NCBI RefSeq assembly: GCF_026183895.1
Contig: NZ_JAPFQI010000007.1
Coordinates: 109,933-173,932 of the forward strand
From: Sabulicella glaciei
GTDB lineage: Bacteria; Pseudomonadota; Alphaproteobacteria; Acetobacterales; Acetobacteraceae
Direction of reading: 5' to 3'
DNA: 64,000 nucleotides
The notes under the pieces were generated by a model, which worked only from the letters and a program-made list of their open reading frames with translations, was not told where the DNA came from and searched no databases. This document shows, piece by piece, positions 17,124-29,189 of this stretch; position 1 is the stretch's first letter; each line of letters opens with the position of its first letter. The translations under genes and the position numbers were made by a program.

Positions 17124-17924
17124 TCAGCGCGGGCCGGGGTCGGCAGGAGTCTGGGGGATGACGGAGCCGAAGCCGGTGCTGGGGGAAGGCAGCTCGGGAC
17201 CGGCCTGGTTGGAGATTTCCGCGCGGCGGCGCTGGCGGTAGCCCGAGCGGATGGTGCTGTAGGGGTCGAGCGAGGTGCGGCGCACCTCGTCCAGCGTGTC
17301 CAGCACCTCCTCGCGCGTGTCGAGGATGGTGAGGCCGAAGCGCGCCCAGCGCAGCGCCTCGACCACCTCGCCCTGGCCGATCCAGTTCCAGGGGGAGGCG
17401 ACGGCGTCCACGGTCAGCCCGACGAGGTCGCGCGGGTTGGAGGGGCCGATGACGGGCAGGAAGAGGTACGGGCCCTCGCCGAGGCCCCAGACCGCCAGGG
17501 TCTGGCCGAAATCCTCGCGGTGGCCGGGGAGGCCGAACTGCCATTCCGCCACGTCGATCAGCCCGCCGAGGCCGAGGGTGGAGTTGATGGCGAAGCGGGC
17601 GGCGGTGCGGAAGGCGCGCTCCGGCTGGGCCTGCAGGATGTCGTTGGCGAGGACGGTCGGCGCGCGGAGATTGGCCAGCGCGTTGCGGATGCCGGTGCGC
17701 AGCGGCGGCGGCACCACGGTGCGGTACACCACCGCGGCGGGGCGCAGCGCCACCATGTCGATGGCGTCGTTCACCTGGAACATGGCGCGGTTAAACGGCT
17801 CCAGCGGATCGTTGTTCGCGCGGAATTCCTGCAGCGCCTCGCGGTCCGTGGCGGGCGGGGGCGTGGCGCATCCGGCCAGGCCCAGAAGAAGGGCTGCCGA
17901 AAGGAGGGCGGACCGGAGGCGCAT
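17124..17924 (-). CDS. mlaA: Outer-membrane lipoprotein MlaA (VacJ)
   Basis: 266-aa lipoprotein of the outer-membrane phospholipid retrieval system. The lipobox LAGC places the acylated cysteine at residue 19. Family signatures are present: NDPLEPFNRAMFQVND, GIRNALANLRAPTVLANDILQ (in part), INSTLGLGGLIDVA and DFGQTLAVWGLGEGPYLFLPVIGPSN (in part). Length matches family members. It is followed by mlaC, so the two likely form a transcript. Upstream it shares a 149-bp divergent gap with metF. Confidence 0.96.
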   Translation of the reverse strand: MRLRSALLSAALLLGLAGCATPPPATDREALQEFRANNDPLEPFNRAMFQVNDAIDMVALRPAAVVYRTVVPPPLRTGIRNALANLRAPTVLANDILQAQPERAFRTAARFAINSTLGLGGLIDVAEWQFGLPGHREDFGQTLAVWGLGEGPYLFLPVIGPSNPRDLVGLTVDAVASPWNWIGQGEVVEALRWARFGLTILDTREEVLDTLDEVRRTSLDPYSTIRSGYRQRRRAEISNQAGPELPSPSTGFGSVIPQTPADPGPR

Positions 17925-18073
17925 GGGGGCTGGCTGTCCTTCAGGGCTGGCGCCCGGTTGGGCGGAGGCTTCGCGTGATTAACTTGGCCGAACACGGCAG
18001 GTTTACCGCCGCGGCTCGGTTCCGTGCAAACCCTCTTGCGTCAGGGCGCGGCGGACGCCATTCCTGCCATGCC

Positions 18074-19039
18074 ATGGATACCGCCCCCAACACGCTCGAG
18101 CGCTGGCTGACCGGCCCGCGAATCGGCACCCTCCCTTCGCCGGCCGCCCTCCCGGTGCCGAAGCTGTCCTTCGAGTTCTTTCCGCCGAAGAACGACAAGA
18201 TGGAGGCCGATCTGTGGGCGGCGATCCGGCGGCTGGAGCCGCTGGGGCCGCGCTTCGTGTCCGTCACCTACGGCGCCGGCGGCTCCACCCGGTCGCGCAC
18301 GCATGACACCGTGGCACGGCTGGTGCGGGAAACCAGCCTGACGCCGGCCGCGCACCTGACCTGCGTCGGCGCGACTCGCGAGGAGGTGGACGAGGTGGCG
18401 CGCGCCTATTGGGACGCCGGGGTGCGGCACATCGTCGCGCTGCGCGGCGACCCGCCGGCCGGGGCGGCGGGGTACGAGCCGCATCCGGGCGGCTATGCCC
18501 AGGCCGAGGATCTGGTGCGGGGGCTGCGGCGGATCGGCGATTTCGACATCAGCGTCGGCGCCTATCCGGAGACGCATCCGGCGGCGGTCTGCGCCAGCAC
18601 CGACCTGGACTTCCTGAAGCGCAAGATCGATGCCGGGGCGAACCGGGCGATCACGCAGTACTTCTTCGACACCGACGTGTACCTGCGTTTCCTGGACCGG
18701 TGCCACGCGGCGGGGATCACCCTGCCGATCGTGCCGGGCATCCTGCCGGTGGCGAACTTCACCCAGGTGAAGCGCTTCTCCGCCATGTGCGGCACCTCCG
18801 TGCCGGCCTGGCTGGAGGCGCTGTTCGAGGGGCTGGAGGAGGATACCGGGACGCGGCACCTGATCGCGGCCACGGTGGCGGCGGAGCAGGTGCGGATCCT
18901 GCAGGCGAACGGGGTGGACGAGTTCCACTTCTACACGCTGAACCGGGCGGACCTGACCTATGCCATCGCGCATATCCTGGGAGCGCGGCCGCAGAAGGGC
19001 ATGGTTTCCCAGGATGCGGCGCCTCAGGAGGCGGGCTGA
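18074..19039 (+). CDS. metF: Methylenetetrahydrofolate reductase
   Basis: MetF reduces 5,10-methylene-THF to 5-methyl-THF with FAD, giving the methyl donor for methionine synthesis; 321 aa. The conserved opening SFEFFPPKND contains the catalytic glutamate (E34), and VSVTYGAGGSTR, HIVALRGDPP and the ITQYFFD segment are all typical. The ATG at 18074 was chosen over an upstream in-frame start because it gives the usual N-terminal length. The 3' end overlaps the convergent BASS transporter by 16 bp. I looked for a SAM-type riboswitch in the 149-bp leader and saw none. Confidence 0.96.
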   Translation: MDTAPNTLERWLTGPRIGTLPSPAALPVPKLSFEFFPPKNDKMEADLWAAIRRLEPLGPRFVSVTYGAGGSTRSRTHDTVARLVRETSLTPAAHLTCVGATREEVDEVARAYWDAGVRHIVALRGDPPAGAAGYEPHPGGYAQAEDLVRGLRRIGDFDISVGAYPETHPAAVCASTDLDFLKRKIDAGANRAITQYFFDTDVYLRFLDRCHAAGITLPIVPGILPVANFTQVKRFSAMCGTSVPAWLEALFEGLEEDTGTRHLIAATVAAEQVRILQANGVDEFHFYTLNRADLTYAIAHILGARPQKGMVSQDAAPQEAG

Positions 19040-19974
19040 GGCTCCGGCACCAGCCGCGCATAGACTGCGCGCAGCAAGAATGGGCTGAGAAACAGGGGAA
19101 ACTGGCAGAGCGCGAAGAACATCAGGATTCGCGCATCCGTCGCGGCGGGCAGCACGGCAAGGTAGAGCGCCATGTTGCGGTTGCCCGAGAGCAGCCCGGC
19201 CGAAAGGGCCACCCGCTTGCCGAAGGGGAAGAAGGCGAGCGCCGTGGCGAGGTTGAGGGCGAAGGCGCCGGCAAAGGCGAGGGCGATGCCGGCCAGGACG
19301 AAGCGCGGCTCCGCCAGCAGGCGGGCGAGGATGCCGTCCATCACGCCGAAGCCGTAGAGCACCACGAGCAGGACGGAGGCGCCGTCCACCGCGCGGCCCC
19401 ATTCGGCGAGGCGCCGGGGGCCGAGCACGCGGCGGATGGCGATGGAGAGCAGGAGCGGCAGCCCGACCACCAGGGCGAGGCGCAGCATCAGCCCCTCCAG
19501 CGAGATGGCGAGGTCGATTCCCATCAGCCCCAGCGCCAGGGGCGGCGCGGTGAAGGGCACCAGCAGGGTGGAAAGCACGGCGGCGACCAGCGAGATCTCG
19601 CCATCCAGCCCGACGAGGCGGGCGAAGGCGGGGGAGGAGGTGGCGGCGCAGCCGGTCGCCATGATGACCAGCGCGGCGGCGAGCGGCCCCTCGAAGCCCA
19701 GCGCGGCGCAGACGGCCCAGGCGATGACGGGCGAGGCGACCAGCAGCCAGATCAGCAGGGCCAGCACCAGCAGGGGCCGGCGCAGATAGCCCAGCACCTG
19801 AACCGGGTCCACGCGGAGCAGGACAAGGGTCATCAGGGAAAAGACCACCGGCGTGACCACGTCGCGCAGCAGGGCCGCGAGGGGCGGGGTGAAGAGTCCG
19901 ACGAAGATTCCCACGGCCAGAAGCGCAGCGCCCTTGCGGGCCGACCATTCAAGGAAGTGCCGGATTGCCTGCAA
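19024..19974 (-). CDS. Bile acid:sodium symporter (BASS)-like membrane transporter
   Basis: About 316 aa with roughly ten hydrophobic segments, spread over the whole length (GAALLAVGIFVGLF; VVFSLMTLVLLRV; LLVLALLIWLLVASPVIAW and so on). GCAATSSPAFARLVGLDGE and AGLLSGNRNMALYLAVLP match the conserved unwound helices of BASS-fold carriers, which move organic acids or steroids with sodium. No ATG is available near the N-terminus; the TTG at 19974 gives a full first helix and normal family length, but the start is uncertain. Divergent from uvrD (48 bp), convergent with metF. Confidence 0.8.
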   Translation of the reverse strand: MQAIRHFLEWSARKGAALLAVGIFVGLFTPPLAALLRDVVTPVVFSLMTLVLLRVDPVQVLGYLRRPLLVLALLIWLLVASPVIAWAVCAALGFEGPLAAALVIMATGCAATSSPAFARLVGLDGEISLVAAVLSTLLVPFTAPPLALGLMGIDLAISLEGLMLRLALVVGLPLLLSIAIRRVLGPRRLAEWGRAVDGASVLLVVLYGFGVMDGILARLLAEPRFVLAGIALAFAGAFALNLATALAFFPFGKRVALSAGLLSGNRNMALYLAVLPAATDARILMFFALCQFPLFLSPFLLRAVYARLVPEPQPAS

Positions 19975-19986
19975 CGCGCTTCGCCA

Positions 19987-20015
19987 TTGGTGGTGTTGGC
20001 CGGATGTTCTATAGC
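19987..20015 (+). promoter_or_regulatory. Predicted promoter of the uvrD-type helicase gene (leaderless)
   Basis: TTGGTG (19987-19992), a 17-nt spacer, and TATAGC (20010-20015) make a good housekeeping promoter. The GTG start of the helicase is at 20023, only 7 nt beyond the -10 box. Transcription would therefore start at or within a base or two of the start codon, giving a leaderless mRNA with no Shine-Dalgarno, and indeed none is seen. Confidence 0.5.
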
Positions 20016-20022
20016 CTCGGCG

Positions 20023-22217
<2,195 letters not shown>

Positions 22218-22221
<4 letters not shown>

Positions 22222-23111
22222 AGCGCCACCCGCAGCCGCTGGAGACCCTCGTGCTGGACGGGCTGCCGGAGGAGGCGGTGCCGGCCTTCGAGGCGGCGCT
22301 GCTTTCCGTCAGCGCCACGGTGGCGCTGTTCCGCGACGAGCCGACGGACACCTGGCGCATCGAGGCCGTGCGCGAGGCGACGGCCGACCCTGTGGCGCTG
22401 CAGACGGCGCTGGCCCTCGCCTCCGGGCTGACGGGGCACGAGGCGGCGCTGGAGCGGCACGACACCGAGGCGGATGGCTGGCTGGCCCGCACGGTGGAGG
22501 CTTTCCCGGTCATGCCCGTGGGGCAGCGCTTCCTGCTGCGCCCGACGCATGTGCCGCAAGACACGGTCTATGGGCGAATTGCCCTGACGCTGGATGCCGG
22601 GCTCGCCTTCGGCTCGGGCGAGCACAACTCGACGCGCGGCTGCCTCATGGCGCTGGAAGGACTGCCCCGGCACGGGCGGCAGGAGGCACGGGTGCTCGAC
22701 CTCGGCTCCGGCAGCGGCATCCTGGCCATGGCGGCGGCGAAGCTGTGGGGCTGCCGGGTGCTGGCCACGGATATCGAGCCATGGTCGGTGCGCGTCGCGC
22801 AGGACAATGCGGTGATGAACGGGCTGCGCGGCCGGGTGCGGGCGATCCTGGCCGATGGCTGGCGCGCGGCGGCGGTGCGCAAGCCGGCGCCCTATGACCT
22901 GGTCTTCGCCAACATCCTGGCGCGGCCGCTTTGCGCCATGGCGAAGGACCTCGCGGATCACTTGGCGCCGGGCGGGACGGCGATCCTGGCCGGGCTGCTG
23001 GGGAAGCAGGTGCCGATGGTGCTGGCGGCCCACCGGCGGCAGGGGTTGGTGCTGGAACGGCGGCTGGACCTCGCGCCCTGGGCGACGCTGGTGCTGCGCC
23101 GGCGGGGCTGA
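22218..23111 (+). CDS. prmA: Ribosomal protein L11 methyltransferase PrmA-like
   Basis: 297-aa SAM-dependent methyltransferase that would methylate ribosomal protein L11. Motif I is VLDLGSGSGILAMAAAKL, motif II includes ATDIEPWSV, and the FANILARPL sequence is the PrmA hallmark NILA motif. GLAFGSGEHNSTRGCL is the PrmA version of GTGxHxTT. The TTG start at 22218 overlaps the helicase stop as TTGA; no ATG is available before the conserved region, and this start gives the family's usual length. It is followed by the glycine riboswitch region. Confidence 0.9.
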
Positions 23112-23127
23112 GCTCCGCGTTTCCGCC

Positions 23128-23156
23128 TTGCATCCACTTCCCATAGCAGGCACAAC
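23128..23156 (+). promoter_or_regulatory. Possible promoter of the gcv operon
   Basis: TTGCAT (23128-23133), a 17-nt spacer and CACAAC (23151-23156) lie about 20 bp ahead of the first helix of the glycine riboswitch. The -35 element and the spacing are good, the -10 element is weak. It is the best-placed candidate for starting the riboswitch-gcvTHP transcript. Confidence 0.35.
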
Positions 23157-23174
23157 CACGCGGTCCGCGCTCCG

Positions 23175-23371
23175 CGCGCGGGAGAGAACCTGAAGCCCCC
23201 GGGCGGAGGGTCGCCGAAGGCGCAACCGGCCCCCGGAAACGCTCAGGCAAAAGGGCCGCGCGCGGACACAGGGACACTCTGGAAAGCCCGGAGCCAGCGA
23301 TGGCGCCGGCACCGACGGAGTAAGGGAAGCCCGGCTTCCTGAATCTCTCAGGTCCATGGACAGAGGGGGGC
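23175..23371 (+). ncRNA. Tandem glycine riboswitch (gcvT motif)
   Basis: Two consecutive aptamers of the gcvT motif. Aptamer 1: GGAGAG at 23181, then GCCGAAGGCGCAA, GCTCAGGCAAAAGGGCC, ending near 23275. Linker GACACTCTGGAAAG joins to aptamer 2 with GCACCGACGGAGTAAGG, AATCTCTCAGGTCCATGGA and CAGAGGGGG (to 23371). The conserved bases of both aptamers and the short linker are clear. The element ends 39 nt before gcvT. In known cases glycine binding switches on the glycine cleavage operon; here the expression platform was not resolved and no U-tract terminator is evident, so control may be translational. Confidence 0.95.
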
Positions 23372-23410
23372 CACGACCTCGAACCGCCGCGTGCGCGGCA
23401 GGGAGAATGC

Positions 23411-24493
23411 GTGGCCGACGAAGTCCTGCTCGAAACCCCGCTGGCGGGTCTGCACCGTGAACTGGGCGGGCGCATGGTGCCCTTCGCGGGGTACGCCATG
23501 CCCGTGCAGTATCCGGCCGGCATCATGGCCGAGCACCTGCATTGCCGCGCCCGCGCCGCCCTGTTCGACGTGTCCCACATGGGCCAGGCGGAACTGGTGG
23601 GCGAAGGCGCCGCGGCGGCGCTGGAGCGGCTGACCCCCGCCGACGTGCAGGCGCTGAAGCCCGGCCGCCAGCGCTACGGCCTGCTACTCAATGAGCGCGG
23701 CGGCATCGTGGACGACTTCATGGTCGCGAACCTGGGCGGCCGGCTGATGCTGGTCGTCAACGCGTCGCGCAAGCACGTGGATTTCCCGCTGATCGAATCC
23801 GTGCTGCCCGCCGGGGTGCGGCTGCGCCCCCTGCCCGACCGCGCCCTGCTGGCGCTGCAGGGGCCGGAGGTGGCAGGGCTGATCCCCACCGGGATGAGCT
23901 TCATGGGCATCGGCGCGCTGGAGATCGCCGGCATCCCGGTCATCGCCTCCCGCTCCGGCTACACGGGCGAGGATGGGCTGGAGATCAGCGTGGCGGCAGA
24001 GCAGGCCGAGGCGCTGGCGCGGCACCTGCTGTCCCTGCCGGGCGTCATGCCCGCCGGCCTCGGCGCGCGCGACTCGCTGCGGCTGGAAGCCGGGCTCTGC
24101 CTCTACGGCAACGACCTCGACGAGGACACCAACCCGGTCGAGGCCGCGCTGGTCTGGTCCATGGGCAAGCGCCGCCGCATGGCATGGGACTTCGTCGGCG
24201 CCGAGCCGGTGCGCGAGGCGCTGGACAACGGCCCGAAGCGGCTGCGCGTCGGCATCCGTCCCGAAGGCCGCCAGCCCGCCCGTGCCCACACCGCGGTCGA
24301 GAGCGGCGGCGCGACGGTGGGCGAGATCACCTCCGGTGGCTTCGGCCCCTCGGTCGGGGCGCCGGTCGCCATGGGCTATGTCCGCCGCGACCTCGCCGCC
24401 GACGGCACCTCCCTCGAGCTTCGCGTGCGCGACAAGGCCCTGCCGGCCCGCGTCGCTCCCACGCCCTTCCAACCCCATCGCTACGCCCGCTGA
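23411..24493 (+). CDS. gcvT: Glycine cleavage system aminomethyltransferase (T protein)
   Basis: 360-aa T protein: releases ammonia from the aminomethyl-lipoyl H protein and makes 5,10-methylene-THF. Features: early [48 protein letters not shown] (in part), [11 protein letters not shown] and [21 protein letters not shown], the last being the folate-site region; C-terminal barrel with [21 protein letters not shown]. The GTG at 23411 is the only sensible start, 39 nt past the riboswitch. First gene of gcvTHP. Confidence 0.97.
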   Translation: MADEVLLETPLAGLHRELGGRMVPFAGYAMPVQYPAGIMAEHLHCRARAALFDVSHMGQAELVGEGAAAALERLTPADVQALKPGRQRYGLLLNERGGIVDDFMVANLGGRLMLVVNASRKHVDFPLIESVLPAGVRLRPLPDRALLALQGPEVAGLIPTGMSFMGIGALEIAGIPVIASRSGYTGEDGLEISVAAEQAEALARHLLSLPGVMPAGLGARDSLRLEAGLCLYGNDLDEDTNPVEAALVWSMGKRRRMAWDFVGAEPVREALDNGPKRLRVGIRPEGRQPARAHTAVESGGATVGEITSGGFGPSVGAPVAMGYVRRDLAADGTSLELRVRDKALPARVAPTPFQPHRYAR

Positions 24494-24507
24494 AAGGACC
24501 CAGCGCC

Positions 24508-24879
24508 ATGACCATGAAGTTCACCAAGGACCATGAGTGGCTCCGCTTCGAGGGCGAGGCGGCGACGGTGGGCATCACCGACCATGCGCAGAACGCGCTG
24601 GGCGACGTGGTCTTCGTCGACCTGCCGGAGCCGGGCCGCGAGGTCCAGGCCGGCGAGGCCATCGCGGTGGTGGAGAGCGTGAAGGCGGCGAGCGACGTCT
24701 ACGCCCCGGTCACCGGCAAGATCGTCGAGGTGAACGCCGCGCTGGTGGACAACCCCGGCCTGGTGAACCAGGCGCCGACCGGCGAGGGGTGGTTCTTCCG
24801 CATCGCCCCCGAGGGCGAGCTGCCGGACGGCCTCATGGACGCTGACGCCTATGCCTCGCACGTGGAGAGCCTCGCATGA
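24508..24879 (+). CDS. gcvH: Glycine cleavage system H protein
   Basis: 123-aa lipoyl carrier that shuttles the aminomethyl group between GcvP, GcvT and GcvL. The lipoylated lysine lies in the canonical [15 protein letters not shown] motif, and the [12 protein letters not shown] opening is typical. Length is normal. It begins 14 nt after gcvT with AAAGGA-type SD upstream, and its end overlaps gcvP by 4 nt (ATGA), so stoichiometry is coupled. No lpd gene (L protein) is nearby, as is usual since that subunit is shared. Confidence 0.98.
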   Translation: MTMKFTKDHEWLRFEGEAATVGITDHAQNALGDVVFVDLPEPGREVQAGEAIAVVESVKAASDVYAPVTGKIVEVNAALVDNPGLVNQAPTGEGWFFRIAPEGELPDGLMDADAYASHVESLA

Positions 24880-27749
24880 GCGACCTCGCCACGCTGGCGG
24901 AACTCGAAGACCAGGGTGAATTCATCCGGCGCCACATCGGCCCCTCTGAGGCCGAGATCGCAGAGATGCTGCGCGTCGTCGGCGCGGCGAGCCTGGAGGA
25001 GCTGGTCTCCCGCACCGTGCCCGGCCCGATCCGCGGCGCCGACCTGTCCGCCCTGCCCGCCCCGGTGAACGAGGCGGGCGCCCTGGCCGAGCTTCGCGCC
25101 ATCGCCGCGCGCAACCAAGTGAAGCGCTCGCTCCTCGGCATGGGGTATCACGGCACGCGCACCCCGCCGGTCATCCTGCGCAATGTGCTGGAAAACCCCG
25201 GCTGGTACACCGCCTACACCCCCTATCAGGCGGAGATCGCCCAGGGCCGGCTGGAGGCGCTGGTCAACTTCCAGACCATGGTGACGGACCTCACGGGCCT
25301 GCCGGTCGCCAATGCCTCGCTGCTCGACGAGGGCACGGCGGCGGCGGAGGCGGTGACGTTGGCGCACGGGCAGCACAAGGGCCGCTCCGACGTGCTGGTG
25401 GTGGCCGATGACCTCCATCCCCAGACCCTTGCCGTGGTGCGCGTGCGCGCCGAGCCGGTGGGAATCCGCATCGTGGTGGCGCCCGCCGCCGGCCTCGCGG
25501 CTTCGGTCGCGGCAGAGAAGCCCTTCGCCGTTCTGACCCAGTATCCGGGCACGGAAGGCGCGCTGCGCGACATCGCGCCCGAGATCGCGGCGGCGCAGGA
25601 AGCAGGCGCGCTTTCGATCGTCGCCACGGACCTGCTGGCCCTGACGCTGCTCACCCCGCCCGGCGAGATGGGGGCGGACATCGTCGTCGGCTCCTCGCAG
25701 CGCTTCGGCGTGCCGATGGGCTATGGCGGGCCCCACGCCGCCTTCATGGCGGTGAAGGACGCGCTGAAGCGCTCCCTGCCCGGACGCCTCGTCGGCGTGT
25801 CGGTGGACGCGATGGGCGCGCCGGCCATGCGCCTCGCACTGCAGACGCGCGAACAGCACATCCGCCGCGAGAAGGCGACGAGCAACATCTGCACCGCGCA
25901 GGTGCTGCTGGCCGTCATCGCCTCCATGTACGCGGTGTGGCACGGGCCGGAAGGGCTGACGCGCATCGCACGCCGGGTGAGCCTGCTGGCGCAGCTGCTG
26001 GCCGGCGCCTCCCGTTTTCCGCTGCGCCACGAGGCCTTCTTCGACACCGTCGCCTTCGAGACGGGCGCCGAGACCGACGCGGTCCTGGCGGCGGCGCTGG
26101 AGGCCGGGTTCAACCTGCGCCGCCTGGACGGCGCCGTCGCCGTCGCGCTGGACGAGACGGTGACGCGCGAGGAGCTGGATGCGCTTTGCCGCGTTCTGGG
26201 CAGCGCACCGGGTTCTGCAAAGGGCGGCATCCCGGCAGCGCTTGAACGGCGCTCCCCCTTCCTCCGGGCGGAGGTGTTCAACACCCACCACGCCGAGCAC
26301 GCGATGCTGCGCTACCTGAAGCGGCTCGAGGACAAGGACGTGGCGCTCAATCGCTCCATGATCCCGCTCGGCTCCTGCACCATGAAGCTGAATGCCACGG
26401 CGGAGATGATCCCGATCACCTGGCCGGGCTTCAGCGAGCTGCATCCCTTCGCGCCCGCGGACCAGGCCGAGGGCTACATCGCCCTGATCCGCCAGCTTGA
26501 GGCGTGGCTCTGCGCCGTGACCGGCTTCGCCGCCGTGTCCCTGCAGCCCAATGCCGGGTCGCAGGGGGAGTATGCCGGGCTGCTCGCCATCCGCGCCTGG
26601 CACCATTCGCGCGGCGAGGCGCAGCGCGACGTGTGCCTCATCCCGTCCAGCGCGCACGGCACCAACCCTGCCTCGGCCGTCATGGCCGGGATGAAGGTGG
26701 TGGTCGTGGCCTGCGACCGCGACGGCAACGTGGACCTGTCCGACTTGCGCGCGAAGGCGGAGGCGCACAAGGACCGCCTCGCGGCCCTCATGGTCACCTA
26801 CCCCTCCACCCATGGCGTGTTCGAGGAGGCGATCCGCGAGATCTGCGCCGTGATCCACGAGCGGGGCGGGCAGGTCTACATGGACGGCGCCAACATGAAC
26901 GCGCAGGTCGGCCTCACCTCGCCCGCCGCGATCGGCGCCGACGTGTGCCACCTGAACCTGCACAAGACCTTCTGCATCCCGCATGGCGGCGGCGGGCCGG
27001 GCGTCGGCCCGGTGGGGGTGGCGGCGCATCTCGCGCCCTTCCTGCCCAACCACCCGCTTCTGGCCGAGGCGGGGCCGGAGACCGGCGTCGGGCCGGTCAG
27101 CGCCGCGCCCTTCGGCTCGGCCGCGATCCTGCCCATCTCCTACGCCTATATCCGCATGATGGGAGCGGAGGGGATGCGGCGCGCGACGGGGGTCGCCATC
27201 CTCAACGCCAACTACATGGCGGCGCGTCTGCGCGACCATTTCCCGGTGCTGTACCGCGGCGCCAAGGGCATGGTGGCGCATGAGTGCATCCTGGATTGCC
27301 GCGGCTTCGGCCAGGGCGGCGGGGTGCTGGTGGAGGACATCGCCAAGCGCCTGCAGGATTACGGGTTCCACGCCCCCACCATGTCCTGGCCGGTCAACGG
27401 CACGCTGATGGTGGAGCCGACGGAAAGCGAGCCCAAGGCGGAGATGGATCGCTTCATTGAGGCGATGGTGAGCATTCGGGCCGAGATCCGCGCCGTCGAG
27501 CAGGGACGGGCCGACCGCAAGGACAATCCCCTGAAGAACGCCCCGCACACGGCGGCGGAGGTGATGTCGGGCGACTGGTCCCACCCCTATAGCCGGGAGG
27601 AGGCCGCCTTCCCCCTGCCCTGGGTCCGCGCCGCCAAGTACTGGCCGCCGGTGAAGCGCGTGGACAATGTCCATGGCGATCGCAACCTGGTCTGCACCTG
27701 CGCGCCGCTGGAGGCCTACGCCGAGCGCCAGCTTCAGGCCGCCGAGTAG
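24876..27749 (+). CDS. gcvP: Glycine dehydrogenase (decarboxylating), P protein
   Basis: 957-aa single-chain P protein: PLP-dependent decarboxylation of glycine with transfer of aminomethyl to GcvH. The N-terminal half (about 1-450) and C-terminal half are the two fused homologous parts found in proteobacteria. The PLP lysine is K697 in [16 protein letters not shown]. Other hallmarks are [27 protein letters not shown] and [17 protein letters not shown]. The ATG overlaps gcvH's stop. Downstream a perfect hairpin separates it from thrC. Confidence 0.98.
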   Translation: MSDLATLAELEDQGEFIRRHIGPSEAEIAEMLRVVGAASLEELVSRTVPGPIRGADLSALPAPVNEAGALAELRAIAARNQVKRSLLGMGYHGTRTPPVILRNVLENPGWYTAYTPYQAEIAQGRLEALVNFQTMVTDLTGLPVANASLLDEGTAAAEAVTLAHGQHKGRSDVLVVADDLHPQTLAVVRVRAEPVGIRIVVAPAAGLAASVAAEKPFAVLTQYPGTEGALRDIAPEIAAAQEAGALSIVATDLLALTLLTPPGEMGADIVVGSSQRFGVPMGYGGPHAAFMAVKDALKRSLPGRLVGVSVDAMGAPAMRLALQTREQHIRREKATSNICTAQVLLAVIASMYAVWHGPEGLTRIARRVSLLAQLLAGASRFPLRHEAFFDTVAFETGAETDAVLAAALEAGFNLRRLDGAVAVALDETVTREELDALCRVLGSAPGSAKGGIPAALERRSPFLRAEVFNTHHAEHAMLRYLKRLEDKDVALNRSMIPLGSCTMKLNATAEMIPITWPGFSELHPFAPADQAEGYIALIRQLEAWLCAVTGFAAVSLQPNAGSQGEYAGLLAIRAWHHSRGEAQRDVCLIPSSAHGTNPASAVMAGMKVVVVACDRDGNVDLSDLRAKAEAHKDRLAALMVTYPSTHGVFEEAIREICAVIHERGGQVYMDGANMNAQVGLTSPAAIGADVCHLNLHKTFCIPHGGGGPGVGPVGVAAHLAPFLPNHPLLAEAGPETGVGPVSAAPFGSAAILPISYAYIRMMGAEGMRRATGVAILNANYMAARLRDHFPVLYRGAKGMVAHECILDCRGFGQGGGVLVEDIAKRLQDYGFHAPTMSWPVNGTLMVEPTESEPKAEMDRFIEAMVSIRAEIRAVEQGRADRKDNPLKNAPHTAAEVMSGDWSHPYSREEAAFPLPWVRAAKYWPPVKRVDNVHGDRNLVCTCAPLEAYAERQLQAAE

Positions 27750-27755
27750 CCGGAA

Positions 27756-27782
27756 GGGGCGGAACCCGTTACGTTCCGCCCC
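27756..27782 (+). promoter_or_regulatory. Perfect 10-bp hairpin abutting the thrC start codon
   Basis: GGGGCGGAAC (27756-27765), loop CCGTTAC, and GTTCCGCCCC (27773-27782) pair perfectly; the next three bases are the thrC ATG. There is no U-tract, so it is not a standard terminator, although it begins 6 nt after the gcvP stop. In RNA it would mask the ribosome-binding region of thrC; as DNA it could be an operator. The symmetry is seen directly, the role is inferred. Confidence 0.65.
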
Positions 27783-29189
27783 ATGCGCTATGTGTCCACC
27801 CGTGGCGAAGCCGCCCCCCGCGGCTTCGAGGATGTCCTGCTTGCCGGGCTGGCGGAGGATGGCGGGCTGTTCCTGCCCGAATCCTGGCCACATTTCAGCC
27901 CTGCCGAATGGCGCGCCATGCGCGGCCTTCCCTATGCGGAACTGGCCGCCCGGGTGATCCACCCCTTCACGGGCGGCTCCATCCCCTTCGAGACGCTGCT
28001 GGGCCTGTGCCGGGACTCCTATGCCGGGTTCCGCCACCCGGCCGTGGCGCCGCTGGTGCAGCTCGACTCCCGCGCCTTCGCGCTGGAGCTGTTCCACGGC
28101 CCCACCCTGGCCTTCAAGGACATGGCGCTGCAGCTGCTGGGCCGGCTCTTCGACCACGTGCTGGCGAAGCGGGGCGAGCGCATCACCATTGTCGGCGCCA
28201 CCTCGGGCGACACCGGCTCCGCCGCCATCGAGGCGTGCCGGGACCGCGCCTCGGTGGACATCGTGATCCTGCATCCGCTGGGCCGCACCTCCGAGGTGCA
28301 GCGGCGGCAGATGACCACGGTGCCGTCGCCCAACGTCGCCAACCTGGCCATCGAGGGCAGCTTCGACGACTGCCAGGACCTGGTGAAGGCGATGTTCGTG
28401 GACGCGCCTTTCCGGGAGGAGATGCGCCTCGCCGCGGTGAACAGCATCAACTGGGCGCGCATCGCGGCGCAGATCCCCTACTACGCCGCCGCCGCCCTGG
28501 CCCTGGGCGTGCCGGAGCGCGAGGTGGCGGTCAGCGTGCCCACCGGGAATTTCGGCAACGTGCTGGCGGCCTGGGCGGCGAAGCGCATGGGGCTGCCCAT
28601 CGGCCGCTTCATCGTCGGCGCCAACCGCAACGACATTCTCGCGCGCTTCCTCGCCTCCAACGACATGAGCGCGAAGCCGGTGGAGCCCTCGCTCTCGCCC
28701 TCCATGGACATCCAGGTTTCCTCCAATTTCGAGCGGTTGCTCTACGGGCTTCTGGGCGACGATCCGGCGGCGACCGCGCGGGTGATGCGCGAGTTCCGCG
28801 CCACCGGGCGGATGCCGGTGCCCGACGTCGCCTGGCGCGCCGCGGTCGCGGAGTTCCAGGGCTTCACCCTGGACGATGCCGGCACGCTGGAGGAGATCCG
28901 CCGCGTCTACCGCGCCTCCGGCTACCTGCTGGACCCGCACACGGCGGTCGGCACCGCCGCCGCCCGCGCCCTGGCGCCGGAGAACAAGGGCATGCCAGTG
29001 ATCGTCGCCGCCACCGCCCACCCTGCCAAGTTCCCCGACGCGGTGGAGCAGGCCACCGGGCTGCGCCCCGCCCTGCCCCCTGCCCTGGCCGACCTGTTCG
29101 AGCGGGAGGAGCGCTTCTCCGTGCTGCCGAACGATTTGCGTGAGGCGCAGAGCTTCGTGCGAAGCCATGCACTCCGCAACGCTGCGTGA
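27783..29189 (+). CDS. thrC: Threonine synthase
   Basis: 468-aa fold-type II PLP enzyme that converts O-phosphohomoserine to threonine. The PLP lysine K112 is in GPTLAFKDMALQ, and the phosphate loop GATSGDTGSAAIEA follows. The N-terminal MRYVSTRGEA and the length are those of the long bacterial ThrC class. Its start codon directly follows a perfect hairpin, and no Shine-Dalgarno is visible outside that hairpin. It is followed by an M16 peptidase gene with a 4-nt GTGA overlap, a pairing recurrent in alphaproteobacteria. Making threonine beside glycine cleavage may reflect shared one-carbon and amino-acid balance, which is inference. Confidence 0.97.
   Translation: MRYVSTRGEAAPRGFEDVLLAGLAEDGGLFLPESWPHFSPAEWRAMRGLPYAELAARVIHPFTGGSIPFETLLGLCRDSYAGFRHPAVAPLVQLDSRAFALELFHGPTLAFKDMALQLLGRLFDHVLAKRGERITIVGATSGDTGSAAIEACRDRASVDIVILHPLGRTSEVQRRQMTTVPSPNVANLAIEGSFDDCQDLVKAMFVDAPFREEMRLAAVNSINWARIAAQIPYYAAAALALGVPEREVAVSVPTGNFGNVLAAWAAKRMGLPIGRFIVGANRNDILARFLASNDMSAKPVEPSLSPSMDIQVSSNFERLLYGLLGDDPAATARVMREFRATGRMPVPDVAWRAAVAEFQGFTLDDAGTLEEIRRVYRASGYLLDPHTAVGTAAARALAPENKGMPVIVAATAHPAKFPDAVEQATGLRPALPPALADLFEREERFSVLPNDLREAQSFVRSHALRNAA

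Noticed and set aside
17925..18073. SAM-type riboswitch upstream of metF
   Set aside because: Some GTGATTAAC-like bases occur but the SAM-II or SAH conserved cores and pseudoknot could not be matched.
24849..29168. A very long open frame on the minus strand opposite gcvP and thrC
   Set aside because: It has no family features, is rich in His/Arg/Gly/Ala as expected for antisense of GC-rich genes, and lies opposite two unmistakable enzymes.
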